A stretch of DNA of 64,000 nt from Lachnospiraceae bacterium (GCA_021769135.1 JAETTM010000004.1:47501-111500), one strand, 5' to 3'. Shown: positions 17,220-25,877, counted from the stretch's first letter. Made by a program: numbers and translations. The notes: a model not told the origin generated them from the letters alone.

Positions 17220-17334
17220 TGTTTACATCCTTTCCCTAAATCTTTCAAAAATCCATTCTGTAGTATAGCATACATTTTGTGGAAATAAAAGGGGAAAATA
17301 CCGCATGTAGTGGAAGCGGAGCAATTTCCTATGA

Positions 17335-17364
17335 TATAAAAAAGGCTATACGTTTCCGTATAAC
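17335..17364 (-). terminator. Intrinsic terminator of degV
   Basis: On the minus strand GGTTATACG, a GAAA tetraloop and CGTATAGCC (one G-T pair) are followed by six T residues, ten bases past the degV stop. Confidence 0.85.
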
Positions 17365-17374
17365 CATTTTCAAC

Positions 17375-18259
17375 CTATATTTTTTTGGAACAGGCAACTG
17401 CCAGCGAGCCTGGGCCGATGTGGCAGGCTATGCTTAAGGAAAGCGGATCCATGTGGATGTCGAATCCTGGAAATGTTTCCAGCAGCTCTTCCTTTAAGGC
17501 CTCTGCAGCCGCTTCATTATGGGTATGGGCAATCTGCAGCCAGATACTGTCTTTATCCACTCCGCCGAAACGGTTGACCATATCGTTTTTAATGGCATTT
17601 ATCATAATCGTCTTTCCCTGGCTGGTGGTTCTTGCTTTCGCAAAGGCATCCAGCTTATCCCCCTGTATCTGCAGTACCGGCTTCAACTTTAATAAAGTTC
17701 CCAAGGCCGCTGCCGCAGGGGTAATCCTGCCTCCCTTTTTTAAATAGTATAATGTATCCAGCATAATGTAGATGCTGGAGTTGAATTTGTCGTTCTCCAG
17801 GAACTCTTTAATTTCCTTTGCATCTTTCCCCTGCCCCGCCAGCTTTAATGCATCTAGAACAGATTGCCTTTGAGTCACGGAAATCCTTTGGTTATTCACT
17901 ACCTGTACCTTCCCGTCATAGTCCCGGGATAGCATGATAGCGCTTTGACAGGAACCGGACAGGCCGCTGCTCATAGGGATATGCACTATCTCATCGCATT
18001 CTTTCAATGCCTTATCCCAAAGATTCATCACGGATTCCGGGGAAGGCTGGCTGGTTACAACATCATCCCCATTGGCCAGCCGTTCATAGAATTCTTCCTG
18101 GGTTAGGCTTATATCTTCAAAAAAAGTCACTTCATTTACCATAAAAGGCATAGGCAGCACATAAATCCCTAATTCCTCTGCCTGTTTTTGAGTAATTCCG
18201 CTGTTGCTGTCCGTTACAATTCCAATCCTTGCCACTGCCTCACACCGTACTGCAAGCAC
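17375..18259 (-). CDS. DegV family fatty-acid-binding protein
   Basis: A protein of about 294 residues of the DegV/FakB fold, which binds a fatty acid and presents it to FakA for phosphorylation. Visible family blocks are RIGIVTDSNSGI at the start, VVTSQPSPESVM, IPMSSGLSGSCQSA, YYLKKGGRITPAAAALGTLL and the C-terminal HIGPGSLAV. I chose the GTG at 18259 because AAAGGAG lies six bases upstream; the open frame runs further but has no ribosome site. It is the last gene of the asp23-fakA-recG run, consistent with a FakA/FakB partnership. Confidence 0.88.
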   Translation of the reverse strand: MLAVRCEAVARIGIVTDSNSGITQKQAEELGIYVLPMPFMVNEVTFFEDISLTQEEFYERLANGDDVVTSQPSPESVMNLWDKALKECDEIVHIPMSSGLSGSCQSAIMLSRDYDGKVQVVNNQRISVTQRQSVLDALKLAGQGKDAKEIKEFLENDKFNSSIYIMLDTLYYLKKGGRITPAAAALGTLLKLKPVLQIQGDKLDAFAKARTTSQGKTIMINAIKNDMVNRFGGVDKDSIWLQIAHTHNEAAAEALKEELLETFPGFDIHMDPLSLSIACHIGPGSLAVACSKKI

Positions 18260-18303
18260 AGTACTCTCCTTTCCCTTTCCATTCATCATATTATATATTA
18301 CTG

Positions 18304-20358
18304 TCAGATTGTCCAAAAGTCAACCGCATTGAGCACATTCTCCATATACTTTCCCAGCATTTTATTTTCCGGCTTTTCCAGCCCGGCATCTTCGTCCAAT
18401 ATTTTGTCCGCATATTTTCCCGCTGTTTTCAATACATCGGCATCCTGATAAATATCCCCCAGCTTAAAATCCATCAGCCCGCTCTGCCGTATCCCGAACA
18501 AATCGCCCGGCCCGCGCAGCTTTAAATCTTCCCCGGCGATATAAAACCCATCATTGGAATGGTTTAAAATCTCCAATCGGTCGAAATTCTGCTTTTTGCC
18601 GGAACCGTTGATAAAAATGCAGTAGGATTGGCTTTCCCCCCTTCCAACCCGTCCCCTGAGCTGGTGCAGCTGGGCCAGTCCAAAACGTTCCGCATTTTCC
18701 ACCATCATTACGGTAGCATTGGGCACATTGATTCCCACTTCGATTACCGTTGTAGAAACCAATACGTCAATATTATGGGCGGCATATTCTTCCATAATCT
18801 TGTTTTTATCCGCCGGACGCATTTTCCCGTGGAGGCAGGCAATCTGTATCCGGGCAGGAAGTATACTTTTCATCTTCTCCGTATAAGAAACCACGTTTTC
18901 CACCCCGTCCGTTTCCCCTTCTTCCACCATTGGGCAAATGATATATACCTGATGCCCCTTCCCTACTTCCTTTTCTATGAAGCGGTATGCCTTTTCCCGG
19001 TACTCCGTTCCTACCACGCAGTTTTTGATGGGAAGCCTGTCAGCAGGCAGCTCGTCCACAATGGAAATGTCCAAATCGCCATAAAGGATCAGGGCCAATG
19101 TCCTGGGAATAGGGGTGGCGCTCATTACCATTACATGTACCCCTTCCCCTTTGCCTGCCAACCTCTCCCTTTGCCTTACGCCGAACCGATGCTGCTCGTC
19201 CGTCACCACCAGGGCCAGGTCTTTATATTCCGCCTTTTCCTGTATGAGGGCATGGGTGCCGATGATTACATTGGCCTCCCCGTTCCTTATTTCTTCGTAA
19301 GCTTCCCTTTTCTCTTTGGCCGACATGGAGCCGGTCAAAAGCACAGGGCGGAAAGGAAGCCGGTACTTTTCCGTCAGCTTGCGCATGGTTTCGTAATGCT
19401 GCCCGGCCAGGACCTCCGTAGGTGCCATCATGGCCCCCTGATAGCCGTTGGCCACGCACATGAGCAGCGCCAAAAACGCAAGAATCGTTTTCCCGGAGCC
19501 CACATCGCCTTGTATGAGCCGGTTCATGGCGTTCTTCCCCATAAGATCCCGCTTGATTTCCATCCATACTTTATTCTGGGCCGCGGTCAGGGAATAGGGC
19601 AAAGCTTCTATCAGCCTCTTTGTCTGGGCCACATCCATCATAGGATAGCCGCTTTCTAAGCCCGCACGGTGCTCCTTGCACTTGCGAAGAGCCAATAGGA
19701 AAATGAAAAATTCATCGAAAACAAGCCGTCTCCTGGCCTCCAACATCCTGTCATAATCCGGCGGGAAGTGGATTTCCTCCAAGGCCTGACTGTAAGCCTC
19801 CAACTGTAGGTTTTGCCGAATCCATTCCGGCAGATAATCCTTTTCCATGTTGCAGGAAGTAAACGCCTGTTTTACCGCCTTTGCAACCATATGGTTGGTA
19901 AGCCCGGCGGTTAACGGATATTTCGGCTGGAGAACGCCCATCAGCTTAAAATATTCTTCGGGCTTATATATTTTTGCCTGCTCCATAATCAATTTCCCGT
20001 TTTTCTTCTGGGGAATTCCTCTAAAAATATAAAAATAGCCTTTTTTCAGGATATTTTTTATATAGGGGGTATTGAAATAGGTCATGAATATTTCTCCGGA
20101 TGTATCTTTGGCCGTAAAGTTCAAGATGGTCAGGTTCCGCACTTTTTTAGCCGTTATATTTCCTACGAGGCATGCCCTGATGGAGCATAATTCCCCGCAA
20201 GCCGCATCCTGAATAAGAGACGGTTGGGAAAAGGTTTCATAATCCCGGGGATAATTGTGGAGCAGATCTTCTATGCTTCGGATATTTAATTTGGCAAAAA
20301 GTCCGGCGGTTTTTTCGCCTATCCCTTTTAAACTGGTGATGGTTTGGCTGGTGTCCAT
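18304..20358 (-). CDS. recG: ATP-dependent DNA helicase RecG
   Basis: A 684-residue helicase that remodels stalled forks and branched DNA. The N-terminal wedge/OB region (to about 180) is followed by motor domain 1 with Walker A LIQGDVGSGKTILAF, the DEQH-type box VVTDEQHRFGVRQR and MSATPIPRTLAL, and motor domain 2 with STTVIEVGINVPNAT and QLHQLRGRVGRGE. The C-terminal GPGDLFGIRQSG is RecG-specific. The ATG at 20358 has GGAAGGAG seven bases upstream; the open frame upstream of it was rejected. It lies downstream of the fakA-like gene, a common order in Clostridia. Confidence 0.96.
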   Translation of the reverse strand: MDTSQTITSLKGIGEKTAGLFAKLNIRSIEDLLHNYPRDYETFSQPSLIQDAACGELCSIRACLVGNITAKKVRNLTILNFTAKDTSGEIFMTYFNTPYIKNILKKGYFYIFRGIPQKKNGKLIMEQAKIYKPEEYFKLMGVLQPKYPLTAGLTNHMVAKAVKQAFTSCNMEKDYLPEWIRQNLQLEAYSQALEEIHFPPDYDRMLEARRRLVFDEFFIFLLALRKCKEHRAGLESGYPMMDVAQTKRLIEALPYSLTAAQNKVWMEIKRDLMGKNAMNRLIQGDVGSGKTILAFLALLMCVANGYQGAMMAPTEVLAGQHYETMRKLTEKYRLPFRPVLLTGSMSAKEKREAYEEIRNGEANVIIGTHALIQEKAEYKDLALVVTDEQHRFGVRQRERLAGKGEGVHVMVMSATPIPRTLALILYGDLDISIVDELPADRLPIKNCVVGTEYREKAYRFIEKEVGKGHQVYIICPMVEEGETDGVENVVSYTEKMKSILPARIQIACLHGKMRPADKNKIMEEYAAHNIDVLVSTTVIEVGINVPNATVMMVENAERFGLAQLHQLRGRVGRGESQSYCIFINGSGKKQNFDRLEILNHSNDGFYIAGEDLKLRGPGDLFGIRQSGLMDFKLGDIYQDADVLKTAGKYADKILDEDAGLEKPENKMLGKYMENVLNAVDFWTI

Positions 20359-20533
20359 AGGGATGCTCCTTCCATGTATGATATTATATTGAGCGCGGCC
20401 TGCGCAGCTGTAGTGGCATCTCCCCAAAAGGAAACCCCGCTTATACAGGCACCGTGTATCCGGGCATGCATGAGCAGGGCTTTTACCGTTTGCATTTCGG
20501 AATGAAAACTCAGGCTATAAACAGCTTTTAATC

Positions 20534-22204
20534 TTATTCCGCCGAAATAATATAATAATAAATCGGCTGGCCGCCGTATTGCAGCTCCACATCGCATTTC
20601 GGATACCGGGCTTCTACCTTTTCTTTCAGTTCTTCTGCAGTTTCTTCTGCAACCTCCGACCCATAATAAATGCTGATTAATTCTTTATCGTCCTCCATCA
20701 TATCTTCAATCATGCGGAAAGTAACGTCTAAGAGGTCGGAACCGTTGGAAAGGATGCCGCTGTCTCCGATTCCCATATAGTCTCCCTGCTTGATTTCCTT
20801 ATTATCAATCACGGTATCCCTTACAGCATAAGTTACCTGGCCGGTGCTCACCGATTTAATCTCTTCAATCATGGTTTCCGTATTTTCTTCCATAGAAAGC
20901 TCCGGTACAAAGTTGATGACCGCTGTAATCCCTTGGGGCACTGTCTTTGTGGGTATTACGATAATTTTCTTCTCATCCGCCATATGGGCTGCCTGTTCTG
21001 CAGCCAAAATTATGTTTTTATTGTTTGGCAGAATATAGACCGTATCGGCATTCACCTTTTCGACCGCATCCAGCATATCTGCGGTGCTGGGGTTCATCGT
21101 CTGCCCGCCTTCGATAATATAATCGATGCCGAGCCCTTTGAAAATTTCCTGTATCCCGTCTCCAGCGGAAACGGCAATAAAGCCCACATCCTTTTTCCGA
21201 GGAGGCTCTTCCTCCACTTGTTCTTCTTTCTGTTTCTCCGACATTTTAAACAGTTTCTCCTGATGCTCCAGCCTCATATTATCGATTTTCATATTGGAAA
21301 GAGCGCCGTACTTTAAAGCTTTCTGTATTGCCAGGCCGGGGTCGTTGGTATGTACATGTACCTTGACCACGTCATCGTCCGCAACTACTACGATGGAATC
21401 GCCGATGGATTCCAGATAAGCTTTAAAATCCATTTCCTGTTTAATATTGAAGTTTCGGTTCAGCATAATTATAAATTCCGTGCAATAGCCGAATTTAATA
21501 TCCATCTGTGCCTGTACATCTATATTCGATGCGGCGCCCGACGGAGTGCGCCCCGATGAAATATCGGAAATCTTAAAATCCACTTCTTTGCCGAGGAAAG
21601 CTTCGTAAGCGCCTTTCAGCACCTGCATAAGTCCCTGGCCCCCGGAATCCACTACGCCTGCCTGCTTCAGTACCGGCAAAAGCTCCGGTGTTTTCTCCAG
21701 CACTTCATCCGCATATTGGATGATTTCCCTGAAGAAAAATTCCAGGTTTTCTTCCCCGTTATCGGCCAGCTCCCTCGCTTTTTGGGCGCCTCCCTTTGCT
21801 ACGGTAAGAATGGTGCCTTCCTTCGGTTTCATAACCGCTTTATAAGCGGTTTCCACAGCCTTGTCCAAGGCATCCGCCAAAATTTTCGTATTCAGTTTTT
21901 CGTGTTCCCTTACTCCTTTGGTAAAGCCGCGGAAAAGCTGTGACAGGATAACGCCGGAATTCCCTCTTGCGCCCCGCAAAGAGCCGGAGGATATCGCTTT
22001 GCACAACGCGGCCATATCCGGTTTTTCCATATCCGAAACCTCTTTGGCTGCGGACATAATGGTTAAGGTCATATTTGTTCCAGTATCGCCGTCCGGAACA
22101 GGAAATACGTTCAGTTCATTAATCCATTCTTTTTTCTCTTCCAAATTTTTTGCGCCAGCTAAGAACATCTTAGAAAGCATCTCAGCGTCGATTGTTTTGA
22201 CCAC
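20534..22204 (-). CDS. fakA: DAK2/YloV family fatty acid kinase (FakA-like)
   Basis: A 556-residue kinase of the dihydroxyacetone-kinase L fold. ELNVFPVPDGDTGTNMTLTI holds the Mg-ATP aspartates and LRGARGNSGVILSQLFRG the second nucleotide loop. The middle region (about 290-330) is a short charged linker, and the C-terminal half is DegV-like. In Staphylococcus, FakA phosphorylates exogenous fatty acids bound to FakB (DegV) proteins; a degV gene lies two genes downstream. It starts with GTG, with AAGGAGG nine bases upstream. The function is inferred from the family and neighbours. Confidence 0.9.
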   Translation of the reverse strand: MVKTIDAEMLSKMFLAGAKNLEEKKEWINELNVFPVPDGDTGTNMTLTIMSAAKEVSDMEKPDMAALCKAISSGSLRGARGNSGVILSQLFRGFTKGVREHEKLNTKILADALDKAVETAYKAVMKPKEGTILTVAKGGAQKARELADNGEENLEFFFREIIQYADEVLEKTPELLPVLKQAGVVDSGGQGLMQVLKGAYEAFLGKEVDFKISDISSGRTPSGAASNIDVQAQMDIKFGYCTEFIIMLNRNFNIKQEMDFKAYLESIGDSIVVVADDDVVKVHVHTNDPGLAIQKALKYGALSNMKIDNMRLEHQEKLFKMSEKQKEEQVEEEPPRKKDVGFIAVSAGDGIQEIFKGLGIDYIIEGGQTMNPSTADMLDAVEKVNADTVYILPNNKNIILAAEQAAHMADEKKIIVIPTKTVPQGITAVINFVPELSMEENTETMIEEIKSVSTGQVTYAVRDTVIDNKEIKQGDYMGIGDSGILSNGSDLLDVTFRMIEDMMEDDKELISIYYGSEVAEETAEELKEKVEARYPKCDVELQYGGQPIYYYIISAE

Positions 22205-22218
22205 AACAAATTTCCTCC

Positions 22219-22578
22219 TTAATCAATCACTCTTACACCTTCTACAAAGATGTTGATTTTCTCAATCCCAATACCCGTAAATTCTTCCACCTTATACTTT
22301 ACATTGCTAATCAGATTATCGGATACAGCCAATATGCTGACGCCATATGAAACGATTACATGGAAATTAAGAATCAGCTTATTGTTATGAAGGGAAACCT
22401 TGATTCCCCTTGTCATGCTGTCCATTTTCAAAAGCTTAACCAGACCATCCTTTACGTTCACGCCGGCCATCCCGACGATTCCAAAGCATTCCATGGCAAC
22501 TGACCCCGCATACTGTGCAATCACTTCGTTGTCAATAGCTATATTTCCCATATGGGTATCCATAGAAAAAGCTTTCAT
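22219..22578 (-). CDS. Asp23/Gls24 family envelope stress protein (YloU-like)
   Basis: A 119-residue Asp23-family protein. The blocks NEVIAQYAGSVAMECFGIVGM and IVSYGVSILAVSDNLISNVK, and the final GIEKINIFVEGVRV, are characteristic. The ATG at 22578 follows AAGGAGG. It lies 14 bases upstream of the fakA-like gene, the yloU-yloV arrangement of Firmicutes. Function is poorly known; related proteins associate with the membrane and respond to envelope stress. Confidence 0.9.
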   Translation of the reverse strand: MKAFSMDTHMGNIAIDNEVIAQYAGSVAMECFGIVGMAGVNVKDGLVKLLKMDSMTRGIKVSLHNNKLILNFHVIVSYGVSILAVSDNLISNVKYKVEEFTGIGIEKINIFVEGVRVID

Positions 22579-22639
22579 AATATCCCTCCTTAACCTTAGT
22601 CCTGAAAATATCCCGCTTCTGGATATATATATATGATGT

Positions 22640-22668
22640 ATTATAACCGTTATTTGGTAAAGAAACAA
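22640..22668 (-). promoter_or_regulatory. Sigma-A type promoter for asp23-fakA-recG-degV
   Basis: On the minus strand TTGTTT (22663-22668) and a consensus TATAAT (22640-22645) are separated by 17 bases. Confidence 0.75.
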
Positions 22669-22731
22669 GAAAATATTGAATTTCAAAAAATTTTTTTCTA
22701 TAAATAATTTTTCATAACATGAAATTTTTGC

Positions 22732-22760
22732 TTGCAATATGTGATTTTATCTGCTATTAT
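22732..22760 (+). promoter_or_regulatory. Sigma-A type promoter for rpmB
   Basis: TTGCAA (22732-22737) and TATTAT (22755-22760) with a 17-base spacer, 37 bases upstream of the rpmB ATG. It is divergent from the asp23 promoter. Confidence 0.75.
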
Positions 22761-22797
22761 ACTAATGTTGCGAGTATAATGCTGAGGAGGTGTTAAA

Positions 22798-22983
22798 ATG
22801 GCTAAATGTGATATTTGTGGTAAAGGCGTTCAATTTGGTAACAACGTAAGCCATTCTCATAGAAGATCTAACAGAATCTGGCATTCCAACATCAAAAACA
22901 TAAAGTGTAAAGTGAATGGCGGCGCTAAGAAAATGCATGTTTGCACACGTTGTTTAAGGTCTGGCAAAGTGGAAAGAGCCTAA
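22798..22983 (+). CDS. rpmB: 50S ribosomal protein L28
   Basis: A 61-residue ribosomal protein of the large subunit. It starts MAKCDICGKG and ends VCTRCLRSGKVERA, so both CxxC pairs of the zinc-binding form are present; cells with this form may also keep a cysteine-free version elsewhere for zinc limitation. GAGGTG precedes the ATG. It stands alone between its own promoter and an intrinsic terminator. Confidence 0.97.
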   Translation: MAKCDICGKGVQFGNNVSHSHRRSNRIWHSNIKNIKCKVNGGAKKMHVCTRCLRSGKVERA

Positions 22984-23014
22984 AAATGAGAAATGAAATT
23001 TTATGGAGCGTATA

Positions 23015-23045
23015 AAAAAACAGCTGAAAAGGCTGTTTTTTTATA
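23015..23045 (+). terminator. Intrinsic terminator of rpmB
   Basis: AAAAAACAGC, a short loop and GGCTGTTTTTTTAT: a GC-poor stem with long A and T runs, so it may work in both directions. Confidence 0.85.
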
Positions 23046-23052
23046 TTATAGG

Positions 23053-23278
23053 ATTCGGGCATCCTCACCTGACCATGGGATGCGCCTGGCATATTGCACA
23101 AAAAAAGTTTGTGCAACTGACTTTTGTGCGATGGAGATGAGACTCAAAAATCGTGGAAGCCACTGCTGAACACGATTTTCGCTTCAGAGGCTCATCGGAA
23201 TGCTTCGCACAATGGAAGGCGCACAACTTTTTTGTGCAATATGCCAGGCGCATCCCATGGCTAGGTGAGGATGCCGAA
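23053..23278. repeat. 226-bp imperfect foldback (inverted repeat) element
   Basis: This sequence fills the 311-base gene-free gap after rpmB. The outer arms, about 23055-23112 and 23221-23276, are inverted copies with only a few differences over some 55 bases (shared CCATGGGATGCGCCTGGCAT and ATTGCACAAAAAA). Inner shorter pairs (TTGTGCGA, AAAATCGTG) continue the fold to a central loop near 23158-23170. No good coding frame is present. It could be a small non-autonomous mobile element or a structured RNA. A shorter relative lies at 48549-48635. Confidence 0.8.
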
Positions 23279-23308
23279 AAACCAGGCCGTTTTGCTACCT
23301 GGCCTGGC
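23276..23308 (-). terminator. Intrinsic terminator overlapping the end of the J-domain-like gene
   Basis: On the minus strand CCAGGCC (23301-23307) and GGCCTGG (23282-23288) form a stem followed by TTTTT. The upstream arm encodes the last codons of the gene ending at 23295. Confidence 0.8.
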
Positions 23309-23843
23309 TCCCCATTTCATAAGCCCTTTTCAGCTCTTCGTATTCTCTTGTAATGATCTGCACCATTTCATGGTCGCCCGTCACGTTGTCGGGATGGAAC
23401 ATTTTCATTAAATCTTTGTAGCGTTTTTTCAACGTCAGATAACTGTTTACCCCGCTGAACATCATTTCCGCAACCTGGGAATGATGGGAAAATCCCTGGC
23501 TTTCATAAGCATACGCGCTTCTCTTGGAATTAAACTTGTCCTTTTCCCTTTGAAGCCTGTGCCGATCCTCATCCAGCTGGATATAGCCCTGCTGCAGGAT
23601 TTTTAACTTCTGCTCCAGCAAACGGTTCTCCTGTTCCAGCCTGTCTTTTTCTATCTGCATTTTATGCTGCTGATGTTTCATTTCCTTTTCGAAGGCTTTC
23701 TTTTCTTCCTCAAAATTACGCTGTTTGTCCTCCAGCTCCCTCTGTGCTGCTTTCAACCGCAAGTCTTCCCTTACAAACCATGCTTTCGTTTCTCTCAAAT
23801 CTTTTTCTGTTCCGTCCTTTAAAATATTTTCCATACTTTTCAT
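23295..23843 (-). CDS. Coiled-coil protein with a C-terminal J-domain-like region
   Basis: A protein of about 182 residues. Residues 20-115 are an uninterrupted highly charged coiled coil (KQRNFEEEKKAFEKEMKH and similar). The last 60 residues contain YKDLMKMFHPDNVTGDHEMV and EYEELKRAYEMG, with the HPD tripeptide and spacing of DnaJ J-domains, so it may recruit and stimulate an Hsp70. There is no zinc or substrate domain as in true DnaJ. The start is ambiguous: ATG at 23843 (AAGGTG upstream) or 23834 (GGGG upstream). No partner chaperone gene is nearby. Confidence 0.72.
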   Translation of the reverse strand: MKSMENILKDGTEKDLRETKAWFVREDLRLKAAQRELEDKQRNFEEEKKAFEKEMKHQQHKMQIEKDRLEQENRLLEQKLKILQQGYIQLDEDRHRLQREKDKFNSKRSAYAYESQGFSHHSQVAEMMFSGVNSYLTLKKRYKDLMKMFHPDNVTGDHEMVQIITREYEELKRAYEMGSQAR

Positions 23844-23929
23844 TTCCCCACACCTTCGTATCCTACATCTGATTCCCATGCGGCCAGTGGCCTGTAAATT
23901 TGGGCATCAGCACAGATTGGAACACTGTA

Positions 23930-24073
23930 TTAGCCGCAATAATAAAAATTGTAGCCAATCAGCAACAGCAATGCGCAAATAATCAATCCTACAAGCCTGC
24001 TGGTGAAAAACAGAAGCATAAGCAGCATCCCTACTGCAATCCAAAAGGCTATAAAACCAATCATTTTTTTCAT
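23930..24073 (-). CDS. Small hydrophobic membrane protein, 47 residues
   Basis: A short open frame beginning MKKMIGFIAFWIAVGMLLML and ending LLLLIGYNFYYCG. It contains two hydrophobic stretches separated by TSR, enough for a helical hairpin. GGAG lies seven bases upstream of the ATG at 24073. It sits between gerW and the J-domain-like gene on the same strand with ordinary spacing. It may be a sporulation or envelope microprotein; the function is unknown. Confidence 0.6.
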   Translation of the reverse strand: MKKMIGFIAFWIAVGMLLMLLFFTSRLVGLIICALLLLIGYNFYYCG

Positions 24074-24137
24074 GCTACATCTCCGCTTATGCTCCTTACT
24101 CTATCCTATGCCCTATCCTTCCAAATGATGAATAAAT

Positions 24138-24533
24138 TTAATCTTCCTCTGGAAAAGCGATATCCACCGCTGTCTTGTCGTCCGGCAGTTCTTCCTTTTC
24201 GTCAGGCTTTGTGAATTTGTCCACGATATCCGGAATCATATCCAGTATCTTTGTCATGGTATCCTGATTCTTCACATTTACCAGTTTGGTAACGCCGTTT
24301 TTGATGACAAGGACCGCACTGGGTGTCATTTTTCCAGTGAAACCGCCTCCTCCGCCGCTTTTCTTGTCCGCAGCGCTGGCACCAGCCCCTACTCCGAAGC
24401 TTACGTCCACCAGGGGAAGAATAATCGTATCTCCTACTTGGGTCGCTTCCCCAACCACTGTTTTTGTAGATAATACGCTATTCATGCCGTTCATCAATGA
24501 TTCGATTACTTCCGCAAAGTTATTATCTGCCAT
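24138..24533 (-). CDS. gerW: GerW/YtfJ family sporulation protein
   Basis: A 131-residue protein of the spore-associated GerW (YtfJ) family. The ordered blocks are GMNSVLSTKTVVGEATQVGD, TIILPLVDVSFGVGAG, a glycine-rich SGGGGGFTGK turn and PSAVLVIKNG. In Bacillus, GerW is needed for normal spore germination. The ATG directly follows the stop of the DUF2953 gene, reproducing the ytfI-ytfJ pair. The acidic tail (KTAVDIAFPEED) is typical. Confidence 0.92.
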   Translation of the reverse strand: MADNNFAEVIESLMNGMNSVLSTKTVVGEATQVGDTIILPLVDVSFGVGAGASAADKKSGGGGGFTGKMTPSAVLVIKNGVTKLVNVKNQDTMTKILDMIPDIVDKFTKPDEKEELPDDKTAVDIAFPEED

Positions 24534-25550
24534 TTAAGCATCCTCCCTTTTCAGCATTTTCAATAATTTCCTTACATTTTTGTCCATATATAATTTCAGG
24601 GCGGCAATCAAAAAGACAATGAATGTGATTTTCCCTTTGATATACAAGTCGCCTTCCACTATTTTCTCTTCAAAATCTGCCTGTACAAATACATGTTGCC
24701 CAATCAGCGGGTAAAGCATTCCATAGATTGCCATTATCTGCCCTGTTCCGGCTGGATCATCCAGCCCTATGAGCAGATTGACCCTGCACTTTCGCGGCTT
24801 GACCATTTTCAATATCCGGAAAAGCTGTCCTTTCGCATTCTGGAATGCGCTGCGGAAGATTTCTCCCTGCAATAAATCGGTATAATACCGAATATTCTCC
24901 ATAGTGCTTTTTATTTTACCACATAATTCCTGTATTGTGTACTCTATATTTCTTATCGCATCCAAAAGTTTTCGGAAAAGGCGTAAAAGAGCGGAAAAAA
25001 ACTTTTTCAGGGGATTTCTTTGGGTCTGGGCGTTTTCGGCTTCCCTTGCTGCCGATTCGTTATCAGACGCGTTGTTTTCTTTGCCTTCAATGCTTTCTTT
25101 TCCATCGAATCCCTTCGTTTCGGAGTTTTCATCCTTTTCGGATTTGTCGTCTTTTTGGGGATTTTCTTCTTTTCCGGGCTTTTTCTCCGAATCCGAATTT
25201 TCTTCCTTTTCAGAACTGCCCTTCCCTTCCACAGGTTTCTTTTTTTCCTTTTTGCTTTTAGGCGGGCCTTTTTTTCTTTTCCGGGAAGAATTGAAAACGG
25301 GAATCCCCGCTATCTTTATTTTTAAGCCGGCGTTCCCCGGATACGAAAATATTACGCTTATTATGCGGAGAAGCCATGTGATTTTGATTTCCATCCAAAG
25401 GGGCTCTTTTCCCCCTAGCTTGCCGTCCGCTTCAATGCGGTATCTTATGGGAACAAAGAGTACGAAAATAATGGAAAGAAGCAGCAGGCTTATGACTGCC
25501 GCCAGAAGAATCCCTATTATTTTCAATATCAGTAATAATATGTGCAGCAT
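24534..25550 (-). CDS. DUF2953 (YtfI-like) membrane protein
   Basis: A 338-residue protein. It has an N-terminal membrane helix (about 5-32) followed by VPIRYRIEADGKLGG, which is characteristic of DUF2953, and a C-terminal half with RVNLLIGLDDPAGTGQIMAI, the second conserved block. Between them, residues about 90-180 are an exceptionally charged Lys/Glu/Ser linker, probably disordered and variable between strains. It is immediately upstream of gerW, the ytfI-ytfJ order, so it may help place or export GerW. The molecular role is unknown. Confidence 0.85.
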   Translation of the reverse strand: MLHILLLILKIIGILLAAVISLLLLSIIFVLFVPIRYRIEADGKLGGKEPLWMEIKITWLLRIISVIFSYPGNAGLKIKIAGIPVFNSSRKRKKGPPKSKKEKKKPVEGKGSSEKEENSDSEKKPGKEENPQKDDKSEKDENSETKGFDGKESIEGKENNASDNESAAREAENAQTQRNPLKKFFSALLRLFRKLLDAIRNIEYTIQELCGKIKSTMENIRYYTDLLQGEIFRSAFQNAKGQLFRILKMVKPRKCRVNLLIGLDDPAGTGQIMAIYGMLYPLIGQHVFVQADFEEKIVEGDLYIKGKITFIVFLIAALKLYMDKNVRKLLKMLKREDA

Positions 25551-25559
25551 ATTTACCTC

Positions 25560-25877
25560 TTAATCATTTTCCGGGAACAAAAATTTCTTTAAATCAGGAT
25601 ATCCGTCTCTGGCCATTGCCGCTTTTGCAATATCAACTACGATTTCTATAGCTTCCTCATGGCCATTGGCTATGCCTATGATATATGGCGGATGTTTTTT
25701 GTAGTATTTTTGCTGAAGGAATGCGCAGTGGTATATTTCCAGCTGGTCATTTCCCTGTGCCAAAGCTATGACGTATATTTTCAGCTGGCCGGCATTGTGC
25801 CTCAGCTTCCATTTTACTTTATTCGGGTTTTTGATTCCCTGTCCTACGTAGAGGTTTGGGTAGAATTTTATTTTCAC
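25560..25877 (-). CDS. Conserved-looking protein of unknown function
   Basis: I do not recognise this protein. With a GTG start at 25877 it has 105 residues: FYPNLYVGQGIKNPNKVKW, then a beta-rich stretch (QLKIYVIALAQGNDQLEIYH) and a helical, acidic C-terminus ending KKFLFPEND. There is no signal or membrane segment. It stops nine bases before the DUF2953 gene and so heads the DUF2953-gerW operon. The open frame extends to 26069, but the extra residues are proline-rich translation of the G/C-run tract and are probably not real. An AGGAG is 13 bases upstream of the GTG, further than ideal, so the start is uncertain. Confidence 0.65.
   Translation of the reverse strand: MKIKFYPNLYVGQGIKNPNKVKWKLRHNAGQLKIYVIALAQGNDQLEIYHCAFLQQKYYKKHPPYIIGIANGHEEAIEIVVDIAKAAMARDGYPDLKKFLFPEND

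Noticed and set aside
18628..19659. Plus-strand open frame of 343 codons within recG
   Set aside because: Antisense shadow of recG; composition is that of a reversed coding strand.
20328..20533. Small minus-strand frame between the fakA-like gene and recG
   Set aside because: No ribosome site or recognisable motif; it overlaps the well-supported recG start.
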